A stretch of 64,000 bases of DNA, from contig JANUWF010001050.1 in assembly GCA_026120185.1 (NCBI GenBank), forward strand, positions 434,001 to 498,000. Direction: 5' to 3'. Positions 48,301 through 59,879 of this stretch are shown piece after piece. The notes under the pieces were generated by a model. It was given only the letters and a program-made list of their open reading frames with translations, made no database searches and was not told where the DNA came from. Within the stretch, counting starts at the first letter, position 1, and each line of letters opens with the position of its first letter. This DNA comes from Voacanga thouarsii (Eukaryota > Streptophyta > Magnoliopsida > Gentianales > Apocynaceae). A program made the position numbers and the translations under genes.

Positions 48301-49286
48301 GCCAATTTGTTGTCATGGAGCCCAACGTGTGGTGACATGACTTTTATCCGAGTGGAGGATTTATTTTGTACAAAGTGTGACAATGAGAAAAACCCACTCC
48401 TTGCGAAAAAATATTGTTTATGACTTGCCAAATTATTTCTACAAATGTTTTACACTTTGCATACATGAACTATTCAAAACACCATGTGCACACACAGGAC
48501 TTATTGAGATTTATTCTCACACCGTTTTACATCATGTTTTCAGGAGATAGACTGTGCTGAGGCAGCGGGGCATGTAATAGTTGAAGCTTTTGCTATTTTC
48601 TCTATCCGTTCTAGGAGACATTTGTTGCTTATGCTTCTAAACAATATTTTGTTTTATTCCTTTTTGCTCCAAGTTGAGCCTGATGTAATAAGAGTATTTC
48701 TTTATTTATCTAAGTTGATCCTTTTGGAGATTGCCTTTATATTTTATACCTCGTTCTAAAGACCTCTTGTCCTACGGGACGGGGCGACATCCCCGCCCTT
48801 TTAGGGTACGTAGTCGTGGGGTGTTACAAATAGGCCCCAGGAACAAACCAAAACTTCAATGGCAAAACCACATAAGACGATAACAAAGAAATAATAATGT
48901 AAATAATACGAAGAGAAATAAATAACGAGAAAAGAAATAAAAGAGAGACACAAGAACTTGCATAGTTCGGTCAAATGACCTACGTCCACAGGCGGAGACA
49001 AAACAAAACTTCACTATGAAAAAGACAATTTACAAGACTTTAGGAAAGTGTTCCTAAGCTACTAAACACCAATAAAACAAAACAAGAGAACCTCAAAAAA
49101 AACAAAGCTTAAACAAGCTAGAAGAACTCTTGTTGGTATTGTGTTGTTACAAAGCTAAACAAGGCCTTATATTTATAAGGCTTGAAAGGAGGGCTATTAT
49201 TATTGGTATCCGATGTGGGACATCTTCATGAATGGATTGCCCACGGATGTGGGACACACCCATATGGATGCAAGGCATCCATAACA
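45394..49286 (-). repeat. 5' LTR of the outer copia, split by a solo LTR
   Basis: LTR sequence lies at 45394-45405 and resumes at 48834-49286 after a 3423-bp insertion plus its 5-bp duplication. The LTR without the insertion is about 465 bp and matches 28142-28627. Confidence 0.85.
45406..48828. mobile_element. Large solo LTR, probably Ty3/gypsy (Tekay-like)
   Basis: Begins TGTAATACCCCGCCC and ends GTGGGGTGTTACA, with aatag duplicated exactly on both sides (45401-45405 and 48829-48833). A 3.4 kb sequence with TG..CA ends, a 5-bp TSD, no domains and no primer site is a solo LTR. The TGTAA(T/C)ACCCC terminus and size resemble LTRs of plant chromoviruses; this assignment is inference. It contains a short internal repeat (47693-47775, taagtcctt...gttgtgatgg twice). 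Confidence 0.75.
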
Positions 49287-49291
49287 CATAA

Positions 49292-50160
49292 CCCTCAAAA
49301 TGTAGCACCCAGTTTCTCTCTAATTCTTATGAAGTAACTTCGTATATGACAGAAAAATATTGTTGCAACTTGCATGTCTCTTGCTTCTCTTTTCATATCT
49401 TTTTTTTTTTTTTTTTTTGGTCATTCACTTCTCCTTTCAAATCTATTCCTTTTTTCCATAGAGATGCCAAAAAAATTGCTATTCATCGAGAACTAAATTT
49501 GGATTTCTTTGCTATCCATTGAGAAGTGAATCTAGTTTCATTCCTTTTTTTCCTTCAATATTAAATGGTGAAATATATGATTTTTGTTGTATGATTGAAT
49601 TCGAAGATGTGCAAAAAAGTAATCTCAAGATTCTTTAGTCACTTAAGATGCATATAGTCAGATTTTGAAATTGTTGTTGGTAATATGTAGAAATTTGAAA
49701 AGAAAATTGCGAAATTAAAATTGAAAAATATTATTTTAGAAGTTAAAAAAAAAAAAAAGAGAATGAGGGTTAAAATTTAGTGGTTTTGTATTGTACTTAG
49801 ATTTTTATTGTTGGAAGGACTATTTTTTTAAGTGTTTTAAATATTCGAAGACTAAAATCACACATTTTAAAGTTCAAATGTAAAAATTAAAATTTGAAAA
49901 AATTTAAGAGTGGCTGACATATTTTGCCCAAGTCTTTATAATATTGTAAAATTTGTATACATTTTTCATCGACAATTCCTAAAGAATGAATAAAAAAACA
50001 AAATAGAAAACATTGTTAGAAAAGAAACAAAAGTAGACTCAATTAAAACAAGCCTCGATAAGTAAGCCGAATTCCTTATGAATTGAACCAAGATTTGAGT
50101 ACAAGGGGGAAACTAGAGAATCATTAAAAAGCCAAACTGTTTATGAATTAAATCAAGATT
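49292..50160. other. Intergenic DNA right of the copia nest
   Basis: AT-rich, without a gene. It contains a T run at about 49400-49420 and, at 49797-49942, an inverted diverged copy of the repeat found at 27758-28101. Confidence 0.4.
49797..49942 (-). repeat. Inverted copy of the 27758-28101 repeat
   Basis: On the - strand it reads ggcaaaatatgtcagcca...gaatatttaaaacacttaaa, clearly related to 27762-27910. Before the copia insertion the two copies lay within about 2 kb of each other. Confidence 0.6.
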
Positions 50161-50449
50161 TTAGGATCCGTTCTCTCTTTTGAGTGGAACTTCCTGTGTT
50201 TCTCTCTCTAGAGTTACTCTATTCCATAGTTCAACTTGTGCTCTTTAGGTGTAACTTTCCATTTCCATATTACTGGGTTTTCCCCCATTCTTTTGTTCCC
50301 TGGTCCTCCTGTCCCACCCTCTCTCTGCTCACCTTGTTTCTTGTTTTCTCTTTTATGTCTAGTTGTTCTAGGTCTCCAAACTTATAACCCCTTTTTTTAT
50401 TTTTTCTTATTGTCTCTCTTTTATCCTTTTCCGTGTCTTAGCTTGATAT

Positions 50450-50635
50450 GGATTGTACAATCACTGAGCAGACTGAAGGTATCTTACGTTTGGAGCCATG
50501 AATAGGTTTTAATACCCCATGGTCAGATCATAAATTGGTGGCTAAGTTGCTAACGGACAAAAAATAAATAAATTTCAAAGCTATAAAGACTATTCTTGAG
50601 CATGCTGGGAAAAGGAACAAGACATTGATAGAAAT
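50450..50635 (+). pseudogene. Possible LINE ORF1 start (5' half of LINE 2)
   Basis: The + frame here reads LVAKLLTDKK, INFKAIKTILEHAGKR, which resembles the beginning of the DUF4283 domain in plant L1 ORF1 proteins. It directly abuts the truncated copia at about 50636, and further LINE ORF1 sequence appears at 59880 on the other side of the copia pair. Several stops are present. Inference from motif and position. Confidence 0.4.
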
Positions 50636-52754
50636 AGTTTGAAGAATGATATCTCATGCTACTCTTCCAGTATTTTTTTGAGGATATATCTTGGAAACAA
50701 CAACATATATTCTGAATTTGGTACTTTTCAAGTCAGTACATAGGATACCCTATGAGATGTGGACTTCACGTAAGCCTAGTTTAAATCATCTTAAGATATG
50801 GAGATGTCCAGCCTATGTACTGATCAAGGGAAACAAGTTAGAACCAAAGTCAGAATTATGCTATTTTATTGGGTATCCAAAAGGAACAAATGGTGGTTAC
50901 TTTTATCATTCCAAGAAGCAAAATGTACTTGTGAGTACTAATACTAGATACTTAGAATATGATCAAAGTACTTCTACTAAATGTTCAACTAGGTTGAAAC
51001 TCGAGGAGAAGTTATCTTCTGAATCGACTTCTTCTAACCTGATTATAGAACAAGAAGAGGCATAGCCTCAGGAACATGTACAAACGGAGCCTCATCGTAG
51101 TGGGAGGATATCGAGGGTTCTAGAAAGATGGACTGGAGAGGTCTTTGACCATCAGGAAAAGATCCCACTAGATACGAGGAGGTTATTGTTGATGCTGATG
51201 CAAACATATGACATGAAGCAATGAAAGTCGAGATTGAGCTTATGTATTTCAATCAAGTTTGGGATTTAGTAGCTTCACCTGAATGGATAAAACCTATTAG
51301 GTGTAAGTAGGTGTACAAAAGGAATAGAGGAGCGGATGGGAATGTGAAAATCTTTAAAGTTAAGCTTGTGGCGAAAGGGTATACTCTGAAAGAAGGTATC
51401 GATTATGAGGAAACCTTTTCCCCAGTAGCTATGCTTAAGTCCATATGTATCTTCCTTGCCATCGCATGTCATTATGACTACGAGATATGGTAAATAGATG
51501 CTAAGATTGCATTCTTAAATGGTCATCTTATTGAAGATATCTATATGTCCCAACTAGAAGGCTATATTGCTGAAGGCCAAGAGCATATGGTTTGGAAGTT
51601 TAAGAAATCTATTTATGGACTTAAACAAACGTCCAGAGCATGGAATATTTGTTTCGATGAGATTGTAATATCTTACAATTTCATTCAAAACAAAGATGAA
51701 CCATGTGTGTACAGAAAACTAGAAGGCATAAATGTGATTTTTCTTGTGCTATATGTGGATGACATTCTACTCATTGGAAATGATGTAGAGACATTGTCAT
51801 CTACCAAGGTTTAGCTATCTAGTCAATTTAGTATAAAGGACTTAGGTGAAGCTAGTTACATTTTCGGGATAAAGCTTCTTACAAATATAAAGCAGAGAAT
51901 GTTAGAATTATTTCAAGCTATATAATCGACAAGATACTGGCCAAGTTTAGCATGGACTTATGCAAGGGAGCGTTGATCCCTTGCAGCCATGGGTTATATT
52001 TTTCTTCGAAGGACTGTCTAAAGTCTCAAAAAGAAAAAGATAGAATAAGTAGGATTCCCTATGCTTCAGTTGTGGGAAGTCTCATGTACGTCATATTGTG
52101 TACGAGACCAAATATCTACTTTGTTGTAGGATTAGTTAACAGATATCAGTCAAACCCTGAGGAGGTACATTGGCAGGCTGAAGCATATTCTCAAGTATTT
52201 TAAGGGTACGAGAGATTATATGTTGATTTACAGAGCTGATAACTTAGTTCCTACAGGATACACGGACTCAGACTTCCAAGCGGATAAGGATGAGAAAAAA
52301 TCCACTAGTGGATATGTCTTCACCCTGTCTGGAGAAGCCATTTCATGGAAGAGTATTAAGTAATTTTGCATTGCGGACTCAACCATGGAAGCTGAGTATG
52401 TGGCTGCTTCGGAGGCATCCAAAAAAGCGATTTGGCTCCAGAAGTTCCTTTTAGAACTTGAAATCGTGCTACAAATGGACAAACTGGTTGTGCTGTATTG
52501 CGACAACACTGGTGCAGTCTCACAATCCAAAGAATCCAGGAACAGCAAAAAGGGGAAGCATATTGAAAAGAAGTACCATATGATCTGGGATTTCATCCAG
52601 GGACGGGAAGTTGTAGCAGAATAGATTGTCTCGGAGAACAATCTAGCAGATCCATTTACTAAGCCTTTGGCTGAGAGAGTCTTTAGAAAACACTTAGATA
52701 CCATAGGGGTAGGTACCTATGGACTCACTTAGTCTTAAAGTGCAAATGGGAGAT
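50636..52754 (+). pseudogene. 5'-truncated copia family A: integrase end, RT, RNase H
   Basis: Starts abruptly in integrase (MISHATLPV). Then integrase C-terminal part (50691-51065, YEMWTSRKPSLNHLKIWRCP), RT N-terminal part (51311-51493), RT with intact YVDD at 51752-51763, and RNase H (52385-52624, MEAEYVAASEASKKAIWLQ, YCDNTGA). It ends in the polypurine tract CAAATGGGAGAT before the shared LTR. In-frame stops at 51491-51493 (Gln position) and 51812-51814 (Trp position) also occur in the copy to the right. A further stop lies in VAE*IVSE. Confidence 0.8.
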
Positions 52755-54675
52755 TATTGGGATGTATACCCACTTAGATTAGATTTCTGATATAATTTTA
52801 ACTTATATTAATAAAATTATTTTTCTCAGAAATTGTTTGTGAAATCTTCCTTATATTTGTGCACAATTTTCATTATAAAAGACCAATTGTGTTTAAATAA
52901 ATGGTTCATATGAATGGAGGACTTTCACAGTAAGGTATGGACCATGAGTTACTTAACATATAAAATTTTTTTCTTAACTGGATGATGAGAATTGGAATCT
53001 CATCATGGTAAGGTTATTGTGTTATAAATTCTAAATAGGGAATTGTTTACCTTTAGCCAATGAGTAGTCTTCTCATTTCATAACACAAGCGTATTTCAAA
53101 TACGTAGAACTAGACCTGTAGTCGTGGTTTCTAAAAGTACTATGCGATAAAACTTAGACTATTACTGCTATAGCATGGACTTATACTCTACGTCTTGAGT
53201 ATAAGTTAGTGGTCCGATGAAGCTGGAAGCATATGCCTTGATATACTATAGTTGAGATTCTTCAGTAGGACCAATATACTTGTATGTTTAGTATATGTAA
53301 CTAATTAGTTAAGACAAACTTGTACAAGATATTTTCTACACTATATCGCCCCTTATAGTTGTCCGAATAATCTAATTATCTAGGGCTTTGGGGAACATAC
53401 CTTGAATATTTGCTTTAAGGTAACTCCCTTGGAAAGCGAAAATATTTCAAGAAGTCGTGGATTATTGGACTAAAAGTCTAAGGATGGTAAATTTTTTTTA
53501 GAGATGTGGTAATACACTTTTTCCTTTCTAAATGCACAATGATGTATAGAGGGGTATTTTAGTCATTTTACCTATAAGTCGAAGACATAGCTAACGCAAC
53601 ATTGTCCTCGGGGTCAATATTTTCTTATGGTGATATTAAAAATATTTAAAATATAAAATACAGCTATTTATATAATATGGGTATTTTACTAATTTTAGTA
53701 ATCAAGGCGATGTGTCTTTTTGGTCCTCGAAATAGCCCATAAGTCCTAACTAATTTTAGGTCGAGGAAATGGCCTCAATTAAAAGAATTTTATTTTATTC
53801 AGAATGTCTAATTTATTTTTGGAGTAGAATAAAATAAAAGAATGAGAGAAATTAAATTTATTATCTAGTTTAATTGATTAATTAATTATTCAAAATTTAT
53901 GTACAAATTAAATAATTAAAAAATTAACCTGTACCTAAACTAGATAAAAAGGCTTAAATAATTATTTTTGTTTATTTGGACTCATTATTTATTTTTTGGG
54001 TTAATTCTATAGGCCCAGAAAATAAATAATTAATGTTTATTATTTTGGGTGGGTTCAAGAAAAATAATAAATAAAATTAATGGCCCAATAACTTGGACCA
54101 AAAGGGTTTTAATTAATTCACAGAACTGAAGAATTGAAAAACAACGCCTTATGTGATGGTTATCTAGATAACAACCAGAGGTTTCTTTTAAAAATAAAAA
54201 CTCAAGGGTTAGGTTCTCTAGGAGAGAACCGTGTGTACATCTGGGGTTTGCATTGTGACTGTGGGAAAAAATAGAGAGCCTGATCTTCTTCTTCTCTCTT
54301 GTTCTTGTTTGTATTTCTTTCTTATTCTTATTCTTGTTAATTAATAACAAGAAATCAAGGAGTGTTTGAGACCGTGAATTTCCTCGCCTAAGTTGTTTCA
54401 CCTACAACTGTTTAGGCAGTGGAATATTCTGAGTTGTCAAAAGTTTTGGTGTTCATGCCCCGAAGGAGTAGACGCATCGCAGGCTTTGATCCAGAAACAT
54501 CTTTTAGGCATGAAGAATTCCCAGTGGTTTCATCGTCCACTCCGACACCGAAAATAGCATTAAATGCAGAGGTATTAATTTTAAAAGCTTCTCCGCTGTG
54601 TGCTCTGAGTTTTCGTTGTCTTTCTAGTTTTTGTTTTTGCAGCTTGTATGGCTTTTGTATGATTTCTTAGCTTTA
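52755..54675 (+). repeat. Shared middle LTR, copia family A
   Basis: 1921 bp; starts TATTGGGATGTATACCC (TG mutated to TA) right after a polypurine tract and ends TTAGCTTTA two bases before a primer site. It is thus the 3' LTR of the left copy and the 5' LTR of the right copy. It matches, inverted, the LTRs at 1181, 31610 and 42511. Its distal 400 bp recur at 59470-59871. Confidence 0.85.
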
Positions 54676-54677
54676 AG

Positions 54678-54689
54678 TGGTATCAGAGC
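54678..54689 (+). other. Primer binding site of the right-hand copia
   Basis: TGGTATCAGAGC, complementary to initiator tRNA-Met, two bases after the LTR. Confidence 0.9.
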
Positions 54690-56473
54690 ATGAAACTTTG
54701 AATGGCTTAGGAAAGATGCTTGCTAGTTAATAAAATTGGCACGTTAATTTTAATGAATGCTTGAGATCCTTCGCTATCTATGGTATGGGATAGTCTTCCG
54801 TACACCTCACGATTAAGGTTTAGGAAACCATGTATTTTTAAAAGTTTTTTGTATGTAAACCAAATTTGAAAGGGTTAGGCGGATGTGGTGTTTATTTTTT
54901 ATGAAAAATGTAACAAAAGGCCGCCTAGATTGATCGCGGAGTGAAGTTGCAAAGTTTTTGAAAAAATTCGTAGAAGAGAAAAAAAAAACCTGAAGAAGAA
55001 GACAAGTCGCCTATGCCTAGCCGAGCCGAGCCGCGGCTCGAACTGCCTGGAGCCTAGGCAGGCGCCCAAGCCAATCGCAGTTTGCAAGCGCAGTCGAGGC
55101 CTAGGTGCGATCTCAACTCCGCAACAGGACTTGCATCCTGGGCAAGATGCGGTCATTGTTATGACTGGGTCCTGGGGCACCCGTGTGCCCGTGGGTCGAG
55201 GGCACCCGCCCGGGGTTCATGGTCCATGGGTTTTTCGATGGGCCATGATCTAATATGGCAGGTGCACAAGACCAAAGGAAAAAAAATTTTCCTTGTTTTT
55301 TGGGCTATTTCTTTTTTGTTTTTGGCCCCTATATCAGACAAAGTTATTATTTTTGCAATAATCAATATTCTTTGAATATTTTGCATGAATAATAATAAAG
55401 CATTTTTATGATTAAACAAGACTATTAATTAATTTAATTAATGTGTTAAATTCTATTATTTGGGCACTTAGGTTTAAGAATAGAAAAGCATGAAACGTTT
55501 ACAATTTTCTAGTATGCTATTTATTTTAATTCCTATGTGCATGTTTTCTCAAATACCAAAGTCTTTGGAAATTTTTATTTGATAAGGAAAAATATTTTTC
55601 TTTAATTAAATGATTAATTTTAATTTAAACAAATATTAATCCTTAGTTATTTTCTTAAAGATTTTTATCCTTGACATAGAAAATATTTTTGGATTTAGAA
55701 ATTTTTGTAAGTTAAAATAAAAAACCATTTTAGTTCATTTTAGCAAAGAAAAATTATTTTTGTCAAATAAATTCTTGAGATCAAAATCTCTAGAAAGTTT
55801 TAAATGGAAAATTTTTTGAAATTATTAAGTTCATAACTTAAATAAAATTAATCCATAAGGAAAATTTCTCAAAGGGTATAAACCTTGACGTAGAAATTTT
55901 TTTATGAAATTAGATATTTTATTTTTAAGTTAAAAGAGAACTTAATTGAAAATTTCAAAATGATATTTCTCCCAAAAAACCCTTATTTAAAAACTAAGTG
56001 AGAGAGGGGTTCCAACGGTCCCAGGACTTCCATCATGATCCTCATTAGAGATCGTGGATCTCCTCGTGTCACCCTGTGAGTGAACTTGTATAGGATGGAG
56101 ATACTACAAGGATCTAGAACTAATGGAATGGTGTAATTAATAACCCGAGACATGCAAATCAACCAGCCCACGTTGGAGGTTATAGTGCGAAGCATGTCTA
56201 TAGAAAATGAGAAGAAACGACCATCCCCTCAATGGAGTTATCTTCTAGATCATTATCTAGAAGGGAAATAAATTTGTGGTGGTTAACACACTTAACTTAA
56301 AACACTGTTAATCTTCTCAAGAAGTTATGTTAGTTTTTCTAAGAGTTAAATTGATCATGTTAAAGATAATAGTGATGGGGTTAGCTATTATCAATTTAAT
56401 ATGAGGATAAAGTGCATAAAATTATTTTGTTTTCACAAATCTAAGAATTTCTTTTATTTTTCAAATTTCAAAA
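54690..56473 (+). other. Long leader of the right-hand copia
   Basis: 1.8 kb non-coding leader, inverted match to 40814-42496. It carries a GC-rich block at about 54990-55260 that differs in sequence from the block in the inner copy although the flanks align. Confidence 0.7.
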
Positions 56474-59466
56474 ATGGTTGGTGGAGGTTTTTTCAGTCCC
56501 TTGCCATTATTCTTTGTGAAAAAAAGTTAACGGGTCTTAACTATATAGACTGGAAAAATAACCTGGACATAATACTCACAGTTGAGGAGTATAAGTATGT
56601 CCTTTACGAGACCTATTCTGTGATCGGGGAAAGTTCCACCGATGAGGAGCGTGAAGCTAAGAAGGCATGAAAAAAGGCTGATGAGATGGCACGATGTTAT
56701 ATGCTAGCTTCTATGTCAAATATGCTCCAATCCAAACAACATGATTCTTGAATCTCTGTCAGGCTCTTTTACTCAGTTTAAGTTGAATTACAATATGAAC
56801 AAGTTAAACATAAGTTTAATTGAGTTGATGAAGGAGTTCCAAGTGGCAGAGAAGGTCATGAAACCATAAGCAAGGGCTATGATGGCTTCTTCTTCAAGAA
56901 TTGGGCCCAAGCCCAGAAAGTTTAAAATGAAGAAGGGTAATATAGTACATTAGTCCAAGTCCCAGTTCAAAGACAAACCCAAGGGCAAATGCTTCAAATA
57001 TGAGAAGAAAGGACACTAAAAAAAGGATATCCGATCTTCAGGCTAAGAAAAATCCTACGGGTAATATTTTCTATCTAGAGTCTATATTAATGGTTGGATC
57101 AACTTTCACTTGAAATGTTGATTCAAGAGCTACTGATCACATCTGTAACTCCTTACATAAGTTTTAGAAACATTAGAAGACTCTAGAAGGGCGAACATGG
57201 ACTACGCGTGAGAAATAGAGCACAAGTTTGGGCCCTTACAGTGGGAGAACTGGAACTTACTTTTGATTGTAACAGAATAGTTATTTTAAAAGATGTTTTA
57301 TTTGTTCCTAGCTTTAGAAAGAATTTGATTTCAATTGCAAAACTAATAAATCAGTTGCAAAATTAATAAATCAAAGATATTCTAATTCTTTCCATTCTGG
57401 TATAACTATCAGTAGAAATAGAGAAGTTATATGCATTGGGCACACGTATGGAAATTTATTATTCATTAATCCTATTAACAATCAATTAAATAACACCAAA
57501 TCTGAACCTTTAAACTGGAAGAGAAAGACCAATGTCAATGAATCATATTTTTGGCATCTAAGGTTGGGTTACATTAACTCAACTAGGATTCAGAGGTTAA
57601 TCTATAACGGGCCTTTGGGCTTATTAAAATTGAAAAGTTGGCCACAGTGTGAATCATGTCTTATTAAAAAAATGACCAAAAGGTCATTTACCCAAAAGAT
57701 GGATAGATCCAAGAAGACACTGAGTCTTGTTTACACTGATGTGTGTGGTCCTTTGTCTACACCAGTGAGGGGAGGTTCTAGTACTTCATCACTTTCACAG
57801 ATAATTGTACCAGGCATGGTTATATTTATCTGATGAAATGTAAGTCTAACTCTTTTGACAAATTCAAAGAGTTTAAGGCTAAAGTAGAGTATCGAACAAG
57901 TAAACTAATCAAGACATTACGATCGGGTTTGACAAACCTATGGCATGAAGCAATGAAAGCCAAGATTGAGCCTATATAATTCAATCAGGTTTGAGATCTT
58001 GTAGCTTCACCTGAAGGGATAAAACCCATTGGGTGTAAGTGGGTATACAAGAAGAAGAGAGAAGTGAATGGGAAGGTGGAAACCTTCAAAATTAGGCTTG
58101 TGGTGAAAGGGTATACTCTGAAAGAAGGTATCGATTATGAAGAAACCTTTTTCCCGGTAGCTATGCTTAAATCCAACTGTATCCTCCTTACTATTACATG
58201 TCATTATGACTATAAGATATGGTAAATGGATGTCAAGACGGCATTCTTAAATGGCTATCTTAGTGAAGACATCTATATGTCCCAACCTGAAGGCTTTATT
58301 GCTGAAGGCCAAGAGTATATGGTTTGTAAGTTTAAGAAATCTATTTATGGATTTAAGCATACGTCCAGAGCATGGAATATTCGTTTTGATGAGATAGTAA
58401 AATTTTACTGTTTCATTCAAAACGAGGATAAACCATGTGTGTACAGGAAACTAGAATGTATAAAAGTGGTTTTTCTTGTACTATATGTGAATGACATTCT
58501 ACTTATTGAAAATGATGTAGAGATACTGTCATCTATCAAGGTTTAGCTATCTAGTCAATTTAGTATGAAGGACTTGGGTGAAGCCAGTTATATTCTCGGG
58601 ATAAAGCTTCTTAAAAATAGGAAGTAGAGAATGTTAGAATTATCCCAAGCTACATACATCGACAAGATACTTGCCAAGTTCAACATGGACTCATGCAAGG
58701 GAGTGTTAATCCCTTGCAGACATGGGTTATCTTTTTCTTTGAATGACTGTCCTAAATCTAAAGAAAAAAAAGATAGAATGAGTAGGATTCTCAATACTTC
58801 AGCTGTGGAAAGTCTCATGTACACCATACTGTGTATTAGGCCAGATATCTGTTTTATCGTAGGCTTAGTTAGTAGATATCAGTCAAATCCCGTGGAGGTA
58901 TATTAGCAGGTTGTAAAGCATATTCTCAAGTATCTTAAGGGTATGAGAGATTGTATGTTGGTTTACAAAGTTGATAACTTGGTTCCTACAGGATACATGA
59001 CTCAGACTTCTAGGCGGATAAGAATGAGAGAAAACTCACTAGTAGATATATCTTTACCTTATCTGGAGAAGCCATTTCATGGAGGAGTATTAAGTAATTT
59101 TGCATTATTGACTCAATCATGAAAGTTGAGTATGTGGCTGTTTCATAGGCATCCAAGGAAGCGATTTGGCTCCGGAAGTTCCTTTTAGAACTTGGTGTCA
59201 TGCCACAAATGGATAAGCCAGTTGTGATGTATTGCGATAATACTGTTGCACTCTCACAATCCAAAGAACCCAGCAACTACAAGAAGGGAAAGCACATTGA
59301 AAGGAAGTATCACTTGATCCGGGATTTTATCTAGAGGCGAAAAGTCATGGTGGAATGGATTATCTCGGAGAATAATCTAGCAGATCCATTTACTAAGCCT
59401 TTGGCTGAGAGAGTCTTTAGAAGACACTTAGATGCCATAGGGATGGGCACCTATGGACTCACTTAG
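56474..59466 (+). pseudogene. Right-hand copia family A gag-pol, with internal deletion
   Basis: Gag ATG at 56474 (MVGGG). It continues by frameshift through LTGLNYIDWKNNLDIILTVE and MARCYMLASMSNM. The zinc knuckle (about 57000) has lost several Cys. The protease reads VDSRATDHICN instead of DSG. GAG-pre-integrase and integrase start at 57564-57833. At about 57935 the integrase jumps directly to the RT N terminus (HEAMKAKIEP), a deletion of more than 1 kb. RT stops at 58223-58225 and 58544-58546 are shared with the left copy, and the catalytic motif at 58484-58495 is YVND. RNase H runs to about 59466 with stops. Non-functional. Confidence 0.8.
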
Positions 59467-59469
59467 TCT

Positions 59470-59871
59470 TAGAGAGCCTGATCTTCTTCTCTCTCTCTTT
59501 CTTCTTTGTTTTCCTTTTTCTTCTTAGTCTTGTTAATTAATAATAAGAAATCAAGAAGTGTTTGAGATAGTGAATTTCCTCACCTAAGTTGTTTTGCCTA
59601 CAAGTGTTTAAACAGTGGAATATTCTGAGTTCTCAAAAACTTTGGCGTTCATGTCCCAGAGGAGTAGATGCATCGCAGGCTTTGATTCAGAAACATCTTT
59701 CAGGCGTGAAGAAGCCTCGGTGGTTTCATCGTCCACTCTAACACCGAAAACAGCATTAAAATGCAGAGGTATTAATTTAAAAGCTTCTCTACTGTGTGCT
59801 CTGAGTTTTCATTGTCTTTCTAGTTTTTGCTTTCGCATCTTGCATGGTTTTTGTATGATTTCTTAGCTTCA
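59470..59871 (+). repeat. Truncated 3' LTR of the right-hand copia
   Basis: Only the last 400 bp of the LTR remain (match to 54272-54675). The join is CTTAGTCTTA/GAGAGCCTG: the polypurine tract and the first 1.5 kb of LTR are deleted, with a few bases of microhomology. Confidence 0.8.
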
Positions 59872-59879
59872 ATTAGGAA

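Larger units (their letters stand above)
28142..49286 (-). mobile_element. Outer Ty1/copia element (Tork/TNT1-like), host of all nested insertions
   Basis: Bounded by related LTRs: the 3' LTR 28142-28627 and the 5' LTR 45394-49286, which is itself split by a solo LTR. The pentamer cataa flanks both ends (28137-28141 and 49287-49291) without mismatch. Primer site at 45379-45390, polypurine tract just right of 28627. The order gag, protease, integrase, RT, RNase H on the - strand is copia. The RNase H and protease sequences resemble the Tork/TNT1 group. Without the inserted elements the length is about 5 kb, a normal copia size. Confidence 0.9.

Noticed and set aside
49398..49422. T run as the tail of another LINE
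   Set aside because: No LINE coding sequence or target duplication adjoins it; simple homopolymer.
52228..52704. 158-codon - strand frame
   Set aside because: Antisense shadow of the copia RNase H on the + strand.
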